A stretch of 64,000 bases of DNA from Gemmata sp051859125 (lineage in GTDB: Bacteria; Planctomycetota; Planctomycetia; Gemmatales; Gemmataceae), in NCBI RefSeq assembly GCF_051859125.1, contig NZ_JBHYGG010000258.1, forward strand, positions 41,419 to 105,418, given 5' to 3'. Below the pieces are notes generated by a model. The model was not told the origin of the DNA and did not search any database. It saw only the letters and a list, made by a program, of their open reading frames with translations. The position numbers were made by a program, and so were the translations under genes. Below are positions 52,100 to 60,359 of the stretch, piece by piece; the first letter of the stretch is position 1, and the number at the start of each line of letters is the position of its first letter.

Positions 52100-53305
52100 C
52101 TATTGTGCGGCTTTCGTCTTCGGGCCGGGCTTTTTCGGATCCACCGGTTTCGCCCGGAGCCTGGGCGAGGCCAGCGGATCTGCCTGAACCGGCTTCGTGG
52201 TGGAGTTAATCTTCTCGACCGCCGCCTTGAGGTGCGCGTGCTCGTCGGCCAGGTGAACGTATACCTTCGAGATCATGTCGAGTGAGTTGTGACCCATCAG
52301 CTCAGCGACGACGACCGGGTTAACGCCGTTGAGAATTGCCCGCGTGCCGAACCCGTGGCGGGCGAGATAGGCGCACAAATCACTCGGCAGCCCGAGCCGA
52401 TCCCGCAATCGCTTCATCTGGAGGCGGACGGCGTTCATCGACCACGGCCCGCCTTCGGTATTCAGAAACACGTGCCCCTGCCCGTCCCGCTTCAATCGAT
52501 CCATCATCGCTCGCATGGCCGACGAGAGAATGATGACCCGTGCCTTGCCCACCTTTCGGACGGTCTTGTGCTTCGTTAGCACCCACCGGTCCTCCTGCAC
52601 TTGGTCCCAGGTCAGGTCGCGCAGCTCCTTCGGCCGTGCCCCGGTCTCACGCAGAGCCAACAGGTAGTCGGCGAAAGGGCCACCGGCGTTCTCGTAGAGC
52701 TTTTGGAACTCGACGTCACTCATCGCCCGCTGCCGCGGGGCCGGTTTCGGTCGCTTCATCCCGGCGAGCGGATTCTCGGGCAGGATGCCCTCGTCCTTCG
52801 CCCAGGAAAAAACACGGTACGCCGCGACCCGCCCGTTGTGGGCCGTAGACTCGCCCCAGAGCCGGGGCGGTCCCCCCTGAAGGCGCTTCTCGACGGCCCC
52901 CGTTTCAATCTCCTTCTTCCGGCGTTCCTTCTCACGCTCCACGCGCTCCGGCGACATCATTTCACCGATCCACCTGGTCACGTGGTGCGGCTTGATCTCC
53001 CGGGCGAGCACGGTGCCACAGTGTTCCGCGAAGAGTTGACAGTAGTAGCGATTGACCCGGTGGGTCTCGGCGGACAGTCGCTGGCGGGACCAGGCGAGGA
53101 ACGCCTCGACAACGTCCGCCGTCCGCGCCGTCGGAGCGCTCGGGGCGGTCCGCCGCAGGCGGCGCAACTCGGCAAACTTCTCCTCGGCCGAGAGCCGGTG
53201 CTTCTCGTCCTTGGGTCCTTCGACTAACTTAACCTGGTGGCCGTCCATCTCGACCATCCACCAACCCGTCTGCTTGCGGTGCCACGGGCGCGCGGGGCGG
53301 GGCAT
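52100..53305 (-). CDS. int: tyrosine-recombinase integrase
   Basis: This 401-residue site-specific recombinase has a SAM-like core-binding domain (TADVVEAFLAWSRQRLSAET ... HHVTRWIGEM). Its catalytic domain has R224 (TGARPKELRDLTW), K245 (TKHKT), R316 in CAYLARHGFGT (Tyr replaces the first His of H-x-x-R, as in many planctomycete integrases), H339 (LMGHNS) and nucleophile Y349 (KVYVHL). The stop is TAG. It starts 115 bases from the attR core and reads away from it, the usual place for the island's own integrase. It should join attP to the tRNA-Arg attB. Confidence 0.94.
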   Translation of the reverse strand: MPRPARPWHRKQTGWWMVEMDGHQVKLVEGPKDEKHRLSAEEKFAELRRLRRTAPSAPTARTADVVEAFLAWSRQRLSAETHRVNRYYCQLFAEHCGTVLAREIKPHHVTRWIGEMMSPERVEREKERRKKEIETGAVEKRLQGGPPRLWGESTAHNGRVAAYRVFSWAKDEGILPENPLAGMKRPKPAPRQRAMSDVEFQKLYENAGGPFADYLLALRETGARPKELRDLTWDQVQEDRWVLTKHKTVRKVGKARVIILSSAMRAMMDRLKRDGQGHVFLNTEGGPWSMNAVRLQMKRLRDRLGLPSDLCAYLARHGFGTRAILNGVNPVVVAELMGHNSLDMISKVYVHLADEHAHLKAAVEKINSTTKPVQADPLASPRLRAKPVDPKKPGPKTKAAQ

Positions 53306-53419
53306 AGTGGGTCTCCAGAGCGTGCAGGTTACGTGCAGGAAATCGACATGAAGTGTACCAGTGCAGGCAACCCGTGCGATGGGCGTAGGCTTGATTTCCT
53401 AGGATTTGATCCGCGATCG

Positions 53420-53472
53420 TCGGTCTTCGGAACCGAGGGTTAGAGGTTCAAATCCTCTCGGGTGTACTGGAA
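53420..53472 (+). repeat. attR: 53-bp core, tRNA-Arg 3' end copy
   Basis: It is an exact copy of 5242-5294 carrying the anticodon loop, T arm and 3' acceptor of tRNA-Arg but no 5' half, so it is not a functional tRNA. The flanking sequences differ from attL on both sides (CGATCG before, GAACAG after). It marks the right end of the island. Confidence 0.93.
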
Positions 53473-53533
53473 GAACAGTAGAGTTTTCTGAACCGGCCGA
53501 AATCGTCCTTACCACATTCCGTACTCAACTCCG

Positions 53534-53561
53534 CCCTGGCAACGCCGGGGTTTCTTCTTTT
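53534..53561 (+). terminator. original chromosomal terminator of tRNA-Arg
   Basis: CCCTGGC-AAC-GCCGGGG (one T-G pair) forms a 7-bp hairpin followed by TTTCTTCTTTT. It lies about 70 bases after the attR core. Its position mirrors the hairpin after attL, so it is probably the terminator the tRNA used before the island arrived. Confidence 0.65.
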
Positions 53562-53898
53562 GTGCTCCACCTTGTGAAAGAATTGGAGCCGCGAGATTAG
53601 GATAAGGGCGCGCAGGACCAGCTTCGGAAGCCACCCCTATGGCCCCCCTCCGCGACGCGCGGTCGGGGTACCTCTTCAAGCAGTTCGCGTTCGACCCATC
53701 GAACGCCGGGAAGCAGCGCGGGATCTGAGGCCGAAGGGAAGGTTTGTCGGCGGTGCTCTGGAAGGGTGGAACGGGTGACGAGCCAGTTGGACGAGCCGAT
53801 CGAAGAGTCGAACGCCCGGGCCGGGGGTCATCTCCCCGGCCCGCGTCGGTTGCGGGCCGCAACGCGTATCATGGTGCCGTCAGTTCCGAGGGCCAGCC

Positions 53899-54528
53899 AT
53901 GCGGATCGTCTGCGTCTCCGACACCCACGCCCGGCACCACCTCGCCGTCATGCCGCCCGGCGACGTGATGGTCCACGCCGGTGACATCACCCGTCGCGGG
54001 AAGCTCGAAGACGTGGAGTCCTTCAACGAGTGGCTCGGCACGTTAAACCACCTCTACCGCCACAAGATCGTGATCTGCGGGAACCACGACTTCTGCTTCC
54101 AGGAGCGCCCGGCCGAGGCCCGCGCCCGCGTCACGAACGCGATCTACCTCGAAGACTCCGGGTGCGAGATCGACGGCGTCACGTTCTACGGGAGCCCGTG
54201 GCAGCCGTACTTCGGCGGGTGGGCGTTCAACCTGCCCCGGGGCGAGGAACTCGCTCGCGTCTGGGCGAAGATCCCGGCCGGCGTCGACGTGCTGATCACG
54301 CACGGGCCGCCGGCGGGGATACTCGATCGGAACCGCACGGGCGAGCTGTGCGGGTGCCGCGACCTGTTCGAGCGGGTGTTCGAGGTGAAGCCGCGGCTCC
54401 ACGTGTTCGGGCACATCCACGAAGCGGCGGGCCGCACCGAGCACGACGGGATCGTCTTCGTCAACGCCAGCACGCAGCTCGGGGAGGGCGTGGGGCAGGT
54501 CGTCGAGTTGGGGGAGCGGGTCGAGTGA
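53899..54528 (+). CDS. calcineurin-like metallophosphoesterase
   Basis: This 209-residue protein has all the metal-binding motifs of the family: VSDTHARHH (D-x-H), VHAGDITRRG (GD), VICGNHDFCF (GNHD), DVLITHGPPAG (H) and HVFGHIHEAAG (G-H-x-H). It is a small, class III-type phosphoesterase without transmembrane parts; its physiological substrate cannot be told from sequence. It is the first host gene right of the island and stands alone on the plus strand. The intergenic 53562-53898 shows no other gene. Confidence 0.9.
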   Translation: MRIVCVSDTHARHHLAVMPPGDVMVHAGDITRRGKLEDVESFNEWLGTLNHLYRHKIVICGNHDFCFQERPAEARARVTNAIYLEDSGCEIDGVTFYGSPWQPYFGGWAFNLPRGEELARVWAKIPAGVDVLITHGPPAGILDRNRTGELCGCRDLFERVFEVKPRLHVFGHIHEAAGRTEHDGIVFVNASTQLGEGVGQVVELGERVE

Positions 54529-54917
54529 CGCGGCGAGTGGATCCAGGTCGCCGACGGGCTGGCGCTCGAACCCCGTCGAGGTCCAGGCCGAGGTCGGCGG
54601 CCCTGAGGTCGGCGAACGCCGCGGCGACGGCGACCGCGCCGCGGCTGGTGGCCGCGTCGCGGGAGCGGATCTGGGCGCGGAGCCAGCGCAGGCCGGCCCG
54701 GGAGAGGGCGTCCATCGTCGCACGCGGGGGTTGGGGGGTGAGTCGCGAGGTGATCGGCGAACGGGCCGAGCGGCCTTATCAGGTAAGTGTGCAACGAACC
54801 CGGTGGCGTCAACCGATGCGCGCGAATTTTTCGGCGACCGCGTTCGGGCGACCGGTCCGCCTTGTTCCGGTCCGGTGGCCTTCCCTGGGACTGTGGGCGG
54901 GGCATCTGCTCCCGGCG
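54529..54917. other. 389-base host intergenic region, possible broken small gene
   Basis: On the minus strand from 54715, MDALSRAGLRWLRAQIRSRD then AATSRGAVAVAAAFADLRAA and DLGLDLDG looks protein-like. It appears to change frame at about 54575 (FERQPVGDLDPLAASLDP). This may be a small frameshifted gene overlapping the phosphoesterase end. Otherwise nothing is seen. Confidence 0.3.
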
Positions 54918-56027
54918 TTACTCGTCCACGTCTGGCTCCCACTCGTCCGCGGCGCGGCAGGCGGCCGCATGGAGACTGAGGTTCGTCACGCCGTAGAGCA
55001 CAACGGCAAGGTATATCGCTGCGTACAGGACTGCGATCTCAGTCGGTGTCTCGTGCGCCAAGGGGCGTTGCGCCGGGTTGCGGCCTGCTCGCGTCAGGTC
55101 GTCCCGCGTCGTAAAGAGCGCGGCAAATGTCAGGACGAGGTAGCACACAGACGACACTTGAAACACAATGTTTACCACACTCACGCGGTCGCGCAAGCGG
55201 CGGTCGGGCATTACCCCGCTCACCACGCCAAGGTGGATCAGCGATCCGATGTCGGCGTAGAGGCGGGTGTAGAACGCGACCAGCATTCCTCCCGCGGCGA
55301 ACCACGCGTACCGGCCCCAGTTCGGGTTCGCGGGGCCGGCGGGCGACGCCCCGAATGCTACTCCGAACATCCCAATCGCCGCGGCAGCAGCGACGAGGCT
55401 GATCCACCCGACTGACGCGACCGCGACTGGCGACCCGGCACCCATTCGCCCGGGAGCGACCTTCGCCTGACCCGACCGACCGGCCGCAACCAACCCCGAC
55501 CCCAAGAGGCCGACAGCCAGGCCGACCATGCTCAGCGGGATATGCGACCGCTCGGTCGTAGACTTCACGTCCGGGGGCCGGTCGGGCGGTCGGTTGGCGG
55601 CGAGACCCAGAAACAGCAACTGGACGAGCAGGAACGCGGTGCCGGCAGCCAATTCGATGACGATGCCGAACTTGACTCTTCGACTCGCGCTCCCGAACTC
55701 AACCCACGGGTTGTCGATGTCCTCCAGGGTTGTCGCGTCGCCCGTCTCTTCGTGGTCACGGACACTCGCTGATTCCGGAATGGCCGTGGGGGCCGGCGCA
55801 CACTGGGCGGGGGTGAGTCGCTGATCCCCGCCGGGGTGGTCGCTCCGCTCCTGAATGACCTGCCCCGAAACGCGCGACTGCGCAGCCTCGATCATAGATC
55901 CCTGTGCGGGTGTAGGGGTGAACCACCCGTCGCATGCCGCGCAGTGGACCCGCCCGCTCTGCGTCAGTTTCCCCGGAGGGAAGTCCTGCTCGCAGTGCGG
56001 GCAGATGATCGTGACGGACACGGCCAA
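54918..56027 (-). CDS. zinc-ribbon membrane protein
   Basis: This 369-residue protein has an N-terminal zinc ribbon (IICPHCEQDFPPGKLTQSGR ... VHCAACDGWF, two C-x2-C pairs), then a polar linker and six hydrophobic helices: FGIVIELAAGTAFLLVQLLF, PLSMVGLAVGLLGSGLVAAG, VASVGWISLVAAAAAIGMFG, WFAAGGMLVAFYTRLYADIG, VVNIVFQVSSVCYLVLTFAA and VLYAAIYLAVVLYGVTNLSL. Many planctomycete membrane proteins share this zinc-ribbon-then-membrane plan. Role unknown. It is chromosomal, outside the island. Confidence 0.75.
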   Translation of the reverse strand: MAVSVTIICPHCEQDFPPGKLTQSGRVHCAACDGWFTPTPAQGSMIEAAQSRVSGQVIQERSDHPGGDQRLTPAQCAPAPTAIPESASVRDHEETGDATTLEDIDNPWVEFGSASRRVKFGIVIELAAGTAFLLVQLLFLGLAANRPPDRPPDVKSTTERSHIPLSMVGLAVGLLGSGLVAAGRSGQAKVAPGRMGAGSPVAVASVGWISLVAAAAAIGMFGVAFGASPAGPANPNWGRYAWFAAGGMLVAFYTRLYADIGSLIHLGVVSGVMPDRRLRDRVSVVNIVFQVSSVCYLVLTFAALFTTRDDLTRAGRNPAQRPLAHETPTEIAVLYAAIYLAVVLYGVTNLSLHAAACRAADEWEPDVDE

Positions 56028-56081
56028 CCCTCAGTTGGTGGGATCGCCGTTATGGTACCGCGTGACGGTCGGTCGTCCGCA

Positions 56082-56342
56082 CTAAAATCGCGGGCTCGGC
56101 ACCTTCCAGGCGGGGTCGTAGGCGAGCGAGAAGAGTTGCTGGATCAACTCGGCCTTGTTCGGCGCGTCGGACGCGAGCACGTCGAGCGCCTTGCGGAGCT
56201 TCTCGTGCCGCGGGTCGGCGGCGACCGTCGCGGCGTCGGCCCCGCGGCCGATGCGGTCGAAGATCGCCGCCAGGTCGAGGAGCTTGCTGCGGCCCTCGTG
56301 GAAGAACTGGTCGAGGGCACGCGGGGCGGGGAGCGGGTTCAT
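56082..56342 (-). CDS. small hypothetical protein
   Basis: This 86-residue all-helical protein reads MNPLPAPRALDQFFHEGRSK, LLDLAAIFDRIGRGADAATV and RKALDVLASDAPNKAELIQQ then LFSLAYDPAWKVPSPRF. The hydrophobic-helical pattern and the conserved-looking C-terminal PAWKVP suggest a real small protein. No known family or membrane span. It lies 54 bases from the zinc-ribbon gene's start, on the same strand. Confidence 0.6.
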   Translation of the reverse strand: MNPLPAPRALDQFFHEGRSKLLDLAAIFDRIGRGADAATVAADPRHEKLRKALDVLASDAPNKAELIQQLFSLAYDPAWKVPSPRF

Positions 56343-56371
56343 GGGGGTCGCGCCGTGTCGGTTTCTCTTCC

Positions 56372-56499
56372 CCTCTCCCCTTGCGGGAGAGGGTGGCCGC
56401 GCTTCGCGGCCGGGTGAGGGGTGCGAGCTACTCATCTCGGAAGGCAGTACCCCTCACCCGCTCGCAGAGCCTCGCTGCCCTCTCCCGCAAGGGGAGAGG
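56372..56499. repeat. REP-like inverted-repeat pair
   Basis: CCTCTCCCCTTGCGGGAGAG (56372 onward, 22 bases to 56393) and its exact complement (56478-56499) are 22-bp inverted copies. An inner pair, CGGGTGAGGGGT near 56412 and ACCCCTCACCCG near 56449, is also inverted. This is a compact REP/BIME-type structure typical of intergenic repeats. Other copies were not searched for. Confidence 0.75.
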
Positions 56500-56518
56500 G
56501 CGAAGACCTCGGGCGGCG

Positions 56519-57379
56519 CTACCGTCCACTATACACCCGGCGGACTTCGAGGGGTACGAGGTCGTTCAGGCTCCCGGACCGGAACCCGTCGAGGTCGATG
56601 GTCACGAACTTGAACCCGAGGCGGCGGAACTCGCGGGTCAGTTCGGTCCGCACCGGGTCGGCGGCGAACCGGGCGATCTCGGCGGCCGGCACCTCGACCC
56701 GGGCCAGGTCGCCCTCGTGGTGCCGCACCCGGCACTCGCGCAGGCCGAGCGAACGCAAGAACACCTCGGCGGCCTCGACGCGGGCCGTGCGTTCCGGCGT
56801 GACCGCGAGCCCCGGCGCGAGCCGGCTGGAGAGGCACGGCGACGCGGGCTTGTCCCAGGTCGGCAGTTCCCAGTGCAACGCAAGGGCGCGGACGTCGGCC
56901 TTGGTGAACCCGGCGACCTGGAGCGGGTGCCGCACGGCGTGCTCGGCGGCCGCGAGGAGCCCGGGGCGGTAGTCGCCGAGGTCGTCGAGGTTCGCGCCGC
57001 TCGCCATCACGTCGACGCCGAGGTCCGGCAGGATGCGTTCGACGGTCGAGTACAGTTCCGTCTTACAGTGGTAGCAGCGGGTGCCGTCGTTCTTGAGGTA
57101 GTCGGGGTTGTCGAACTCCTGCGTCGGGACGACGACGTGCCGGATGCCGATGAGGGCCGCGAGCCGCCTCGCGTCTTCGAGTTCGGCGCGTGCGACGCTG
57201 CCGCTGTCGGCGGTGACGGCGACGGCCCGGTCGCCGAGCGCGAGGAACGCGGCCTTCGCGACGACGGTGCTGTCGATGCCGCCGCTGAACGCGACCGCGA
57301 CGCCGCCCAGTTCCGCGAGGGCCGCGAGGAGCCGGTCGCGCTTCGCGGCCAGTTCGGGGGAGAGTTCGGTGGTCGGCAT
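56519..57379 (-). CDS. larE: LarE-like ATP-dependent sacrificial sulfur transferase
   Basis: This 286-residue PP-loop ATPase has VAFSGGIDSTVVAKAA (SGGxDS loop) near residue 30 and GTRCYHCKTELYS (C-x2-C). PASPCLSSRLAPGLAVTPER is the LarE region with the sulfur-donating Cys in ASPCLSSR. LarE sulfurates the pyridinium cofactor of lactate racemase (nickel-pincer pathway). LarB/LarC are not in the window, so its partner enzymes are elsewhere. The start is ATG 57379. Confidence 0.9.
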   Translation of the reverse strand: MPTTELSPELAAKRDRLLAALAELGGVAVAFSGGIDSTVVAKAAFLALGDRAVAVTADSGSVARAELEDARRLAALIGIRHVVVPTQEFDNPDYLKNDGTRCYHCKTELYSTVERILPDLGVDVMASGANLDDLGDYRPGLLAAAEHAVRHPLQVAGFTKADVRALALHWELPTWDKPASPCLSSRLAPGLAVTPERTARVEAAEVFLRSLGLRECRVRHHEGDLARVEVPAAEIARFAADPVRTELTREFRRLGFKFVTIDLDGFRSGSLNDLVPLEVRRVYSGR

Positions 57380-57460
57380 GGGGTGCGGTTCGTTCGGTGG
57401 CACAGGCCTCTGGCCTGTGATCGGCTCGCACGGGCCAGGGGCCCGTGCCACCAGCGGGGG

Positions 57461-57910
57461 TCAGTGCTGCGGCTTCACGGTGACGACGGGGCACGGGGCT
57501 TCGCGGATGATGCGCTCGGCCTGGCTCCCGAGGATCAGGTGGGCGAGCCCGGTGCGGCCGTGGGTGCCGACGCACAACAGGTCGGCCTTCAGGTCGCCGG
57601 CGGCGGCGACGATCTCGGCGACCGGCGACCCGATCCGGACCTCCACCCGCGGGTTCAGCCGGGCGAGGTTCTCGCGCTCGATGAGGTTCGCCAGGCCGGT
57701 CTTCGCGGCGTCGCTGAGGTGGGTCAGGTCCGGCCCGGGGAGCGGGGTCGGCATCACCGCGTCGGGCATCGCCAGCGCGAGGTCCTGCACGACGTGGAGC
57801 AGCACGAACTCGGCCCCGAACTTGTCGGCGAGTTCGGCGGCGAGCCGGACGGCCGGGGTCGAGCACTCGCCGAAGTCGGTCGGCACGAGGATGCGGCGGA
57901 TCGGCAGCAT
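57461..57910 (-). CDS. universal stress protein
   Basis: This 149-residue UspA-fold protein has RRILVPTDFGECSTPAVRLA at the start. DLLCVGTHGRTGLAHLILGS, followed by AERIIREAPCPVVTV, contains the G-x2-G-x9-G(S/T) ATP-binding loop. The variant GTHGRTGLAHLILGS matches it. It is an ATP-binding stress protein. It lies between LarE and an aminotransferase on the same strand. Confidence 0.93.
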   Translation of the reverse strand: MLPIRRILVPTDFGECSTPAVRLAAELADKFGAEFVLLHVVQDLALAMPDAVMPTPLPGPDLTHLSDAAKTGLANLIERENLARLNPRVEVRIGSPVAEIVAAAGDLKADLLCVGTHGRTGLAHLILGSQAERIIREAPCPVVTVKPQH

Positions 57911-57942
57911 GGAGAGTCTCCGGGGGCGTACCCGGAGACATT

Positions 57943-58788
57943 TTATCCCGGGACGCGGGTCGCGGCGGCGTACCGCGCGCGGATTGCGCGCGTCACCGGC
58001 CCCTCGGTTCCGGTCCCAATGTCCCGGCCGTCCACGCGAACGAGGCCGATCACCCCGCACGCCGTACCCGCAATGAACGCTTCTTCGGATGCGTCCAGGT
58101 CGGCCGCGGTCACGGTGTACTCGGCGACGACGAGCCCTCTCTCACCCGCGAGTGCGGCAACGGCGTACCCCGTCACGTCCCGCGGCTGATCCCCGGCGAC
58201 CACGACCGCCCCGTCCTTCACGAGAAAGAGGAACCCCTCGGTCGCGCCGACGAGGTGACCGGCGTGGTTGGTAGAAATCGCTTCGAGGCAGCCGTTCGCG
58301 AGCGCGTGCCGCTTGGCGAGCACCGCGTGCGGGAGGCCGAGCGTGCGGACGCGGTTCGCGGGGTGCGCCGTGTCGAGCGGCACCGGGAACACGACCGCGT
58401 GCAGCCCGTGGCCGTACAGTTCGTCGGGGAACGGGCGGTACTCCTCGGCAACAATCATCACCTGCGGCACGACCTTGCGGGGGTCCGGCCCGATGGTCCC
58501 CGGCCCGCGGCTGACGATCACGCGGACGTACCCGTCGGTGCGGTTGTTGGCCCTCGCCGTGGCGTCGATGGCGGCCGCGAGTTCGCCCGGTGACAGCGGG
58601 ACGTCAATGCCGAGAACCTCGGCCGCTGCGACGAGCTGGTTGATGTGGTCGAGCGCCTTGAACGCGCGACCGCCGAACACCCGGAGGTGCTCCCAGACGC
58701 CGTCGCCGTAGAGGAACCCATGGTCGAACGGGCTGACGCGGGCCGCGTCCTTGTCGGTGAGCGTGCCGTTGATCCAGAGGAGCGACAT
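57943..58788 (-). CDS. class IV aminotransferase (branched-chain/D-amino-acid type)
   Basis: This 281-residue PLP fold-type IV enzyme reads VSPFDHGFLYGDGVWEHLRV, DGYVRVIVSRGPGTIGPDPR, GLPHAVLAKRHALANGCLEA and TEGFLFLVKDGAVVVAGDQP, then AFIAGTACGVIGLVRVDGRD. The catalytic Lys would be K182-ish in LAKRHA. Typical bacterial BCAT would end ITRXIXXXY (here VTRAIRARY), consistent with this family. Branched-chain versus D-amino acid preference cannot be told. No neighbouring ilv genes. Confidence 0.87.
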   Translation of the reverse strand: MSLLWINGTLTDKDAARVSPFDHGFLYGDGVWEHLRVFGGRAFKALDHINQLVAAAEVLGIDVPLSPGELAAAIDATARANNRTDGYVRVIVSRGPGTIGPDPRKVVPQVMIVAEEYRPFPDELYGHGLHAVVFPVPLDTAHPANRVRTLGLPHAVLAKRHALANGCLEAISTNHAGHLVGATEGFLFLVKDGAVVVAGDQPRDVTGYAVAALAGERGLVVAEYTVTAADLDASEEAFIAGTACGVIGLVRVDGRDIGTGTEGPVTRAIRARYAAATRVPG

Positions 58789-58875
58789 GAGCAGGTAGTT
58801 GGGGATGGGAGGTTGGCGATCGGGAAGAGGGGCAATTTGTTCGTGGTTGCCGGTGGGTTCGCAGTCAGGAGCGCA

Positions 58876-59196
58876 TTAAATGTCGTCCGCTGTCAAATGA
58901 TCCTGGCCGGCGTGGCGCACCCTCACAACGTGTACGGCTTGGTCGTCAAAGGTGAACAGCACCCGGTAGACGTGGAGGCGCTTGCCATGCGACATCATCC
59001 GGAGGTTGATCCCGACGCTGATTGCCTCGTCGGCCTCGGGCCACCGCTAGGCTTCCGTCTCCAGCCGCCTGATGGCCGCGTGAATCCGGGCGTGCCAGCG
59101 TGCCGCCGCGGCCGGCGACACCCGCCGGGCGATGAAGGCCACGACGGCTCGAATGTCGTCGTAAGCCCCGGGCTGGAGGTGAACGTCCCGGGCCAC
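58876..59196 (-). pseudogene. ParE/RelE-type toxin with in-frame amber codon
   Basis: Read from GTG 59196: MARDVHLQPGAYDDIRAVVA, FIARRVSPAAAARWHARIHA, AIRRLETEA, then TAG (codon 50, 59047-59049), then RWPEADEAISVGINLRMMSH and GKRLHVYRVLFTFDDQAVHV then VRVRHAGQDHLTADDI, TAA. Apart from the amber it is a full RelE/ParE-superfamily toxin with the characteristic YRVLFxxDxxxVxVxRVRHAxQD end. The toxin is therefore disabled, unless the TAG is read through. The antitoxin upstream is intact and overlaps it. Confidence 0.8.
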
Positions 59197-59199
59197 CGG

Positions 59200-59490
59200 T
59201 CACTCCTCACCCGAGGGCGGGAGGTTTAACTCAGACGCCATCCGCGCCATCGCCTCGCCGAGGGGGACGCCCGGCTCCCCGGCCTGCATCGCGGCGACGC
59301 GCCCCCGGAGCAGCGCCAGTTCCTTGTCGCGATCAGGAGCCGCCAGTGGGTGCGGGTGCTCGTGCGCGACGTCCGCCTCGAACACCACGCGCGTCCCGTC
59401 CGGAGGCGGCGACCCGTCCGGCACGATGACCCCGTTGACGACTGTACCGTGGCTCACCATGGTGCGGGTCTCCCGTTGCTCATGGGCCAT
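59200..59490 (-). CDS. antitoxin partner of the ParE/RelE-type toxin
   Basis: This 96-residue protein reads VSHGTVVNGVIVPDGSPPPD, GTRVVFEADVAHEHPHPLAA and LRGRVAAMQAGEPGVPLGEA then MARMASELNLPPSGEE. The G-x-V-x-N-G-x-I-x-(P/L)-D-x-x-x-x-L-x-(D/E)GTRV motif is the short N-terminal beta region of small planctomycete and cyanobacterial antitoxins. The C-terminal helix would bind the toxin. The stop lies 3 bases before the toxin start. The start is ATG 59490, or ATG 59457-59460, which begins MVSHG. Confidence 0.72.
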   Translation of the reverse strand: MAHEQRETRTMVSHGTVVNGVIVPDGSPPPDGTRVVFEADVAHEHPHPLAAPDRDKELALLRGRVAAMQAGEPGVPLGEAMARMASELNLPPSGEE

Positions 59491-59529
59491 CGTAGCACGG
59501 GCACCGGGTCCGCGAACAGGCGGGAAGGC

Positions 59530-60267
59530 TCACACGGCCGCTAGCAGGGGTGCGTGAAACGGGGCGGGCTTCTTGGCCCCCGTGTCGGCCGTCACCACGC
59601 CGCCCACCATGCGGACCACGCGGTCGGTCGCGGTCACGATGTCCAGGTTGTGGGTGACCATCACGATGGTGACGCCGTTCTCGCGGTTCAGGTCGCGGAG
59701 CAGCCGCACGATCTCGTCGCCGGTCGCCGCGTCGAGGTTCCCGGTGGGCTCGTCGGCGAGCAGCACCCGCGGGCTCGTGAGCAGCGCCCGGGCGACCGCG
59801 GCCCGCTGCATCTCGCCGCCCGAGAGCTGCCCCGGCCGGTGGTACATGCGGTGCCCGAGCCCCACCTTCGTGAGCAGTTCGACGGCCCGGGCGCGCCACT
59901 TCGAGCGGGCCTTCCACCACCCGACGACCGAGTGCCCGATGTACGCGGGCATCAGGACGTTGTCGAGCGTCGTGAGCTCGGGGAGCAGGTGGTAGAACTG
60001 GAAGATGTACCCGAACGTGCGGTTCCGCAGCGCGTCGCGGTCCCGGTTCGGGAGGTTGTCGATCCGCCGCCCGTCGAGCAGGATCCGGCCCGAGTCCGGC
60101 GCGTCGAGGGTGCCGAGCAAATGCAGGAGCGTGCTCTTGCCCGAGCCCGACGCCCCGACGATGCTCAGGAACTCGCCGGTCTTCACCTCCAGGTCCAGCC
60201 CGTTGAGTACGGGCACCTGGACGGCGTGCCGGCGGTACGCCTTGCAGAGGTTCACAGCGGTCAGCAT
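59530..60267 (-). CDS. LolD-type ABC transporter ATP-binding protein
   Basis: This 245-residue ATPase has Walker A GASGSGKST, the Q-loop IFQFYHLLPELTTLDNV, signature LSGGEMQRAAVARALL, Walker B VLLADEPTGNLD and the H-loop MVTHN. It is of the LolD/MacB export type, working with the FtsX-type permease just upstream at 60360 on the same strand. Such pairs export lipoproteins or other substrates from the inner membrane. The start is taken at ATG 60267; ATG/GTG one codon earlier is possible. Confidence 0.92.
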   Translation of the reverse strand: MLTAVNLCKAYRRHAVQVPVLNGLDLEVKTGEFLSIVGASGSGKSTLLHLLGTLDAPDSGRILLDGRRIDNLPNRDRDALRNRTFGYIFQFYHLLPELTTLDNVLMPAYIGHSVVGWWKARSKWRARAVELLTKVGLGHRMYHRPGQLSGGEMQRAAVARALLTSPRVLLADEPTGNLDAATGDEIVRLLRDLNRENGVTIVMVTHNLDIVTATDRVVRMVGGVVTADTGAKKPAPFHAPLLAAV

Positions 60268-60359
60268 CACTTCACCAGTGCGGGGTGCGGAAGGCGGAAC
60301 GCGGAATCAGGAACCCGGCCCGGGCGCGTCGGCCCGGCCGCCGGGTTCCGCGTCCCGCA

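Larger units (their letters stand above)
5295..53472. mobile_element. 48-kb integrative genomic island in tRNA-Arg
   Basis: The element is bounded by the 53-bp direct repeats 5242-5294 and 53420-53472. Its integrase (52100-53305) lies just inside attR. It carries a primase-helicase, several small HTH proteins, nuclease-like genes, IS elements (IS66, IS701, IS4, IS630 and another transposase type) and metabolic and secreted-protein cargo. A circular form with one att copy would be about 48.2 kb. Conjugation, relaxase and virion genes were not recognised. The many truncated genes suggest it is old, although the integrase, primase and att sites look intact. Confidence 0.88.

Noticed and set aside
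5295..53419. Island as an intact prophage or conjugative element
   Set aside because: Only a degraded terminase-like fragment hints at phage. No portal, capsid, tail, relaxase or type IV secretion gene was recognised.
53420..53472. Second functional tRNA-Arg at attR
   Set aside because: It lacks the 5' acceptor strand and the D arm.
56381..58189. Long plus-strand open frame covering LarE and the stress protein
   Set aside because: It is a composition artefact antisense to two genes with clear motifs.
11130..59196. Whole-genome reassignment of TAG
   Set aside because: Several intact genes terminate at TAG with no sensible continuation (the HEPN gene, the integrase, the 1566-residue gene).
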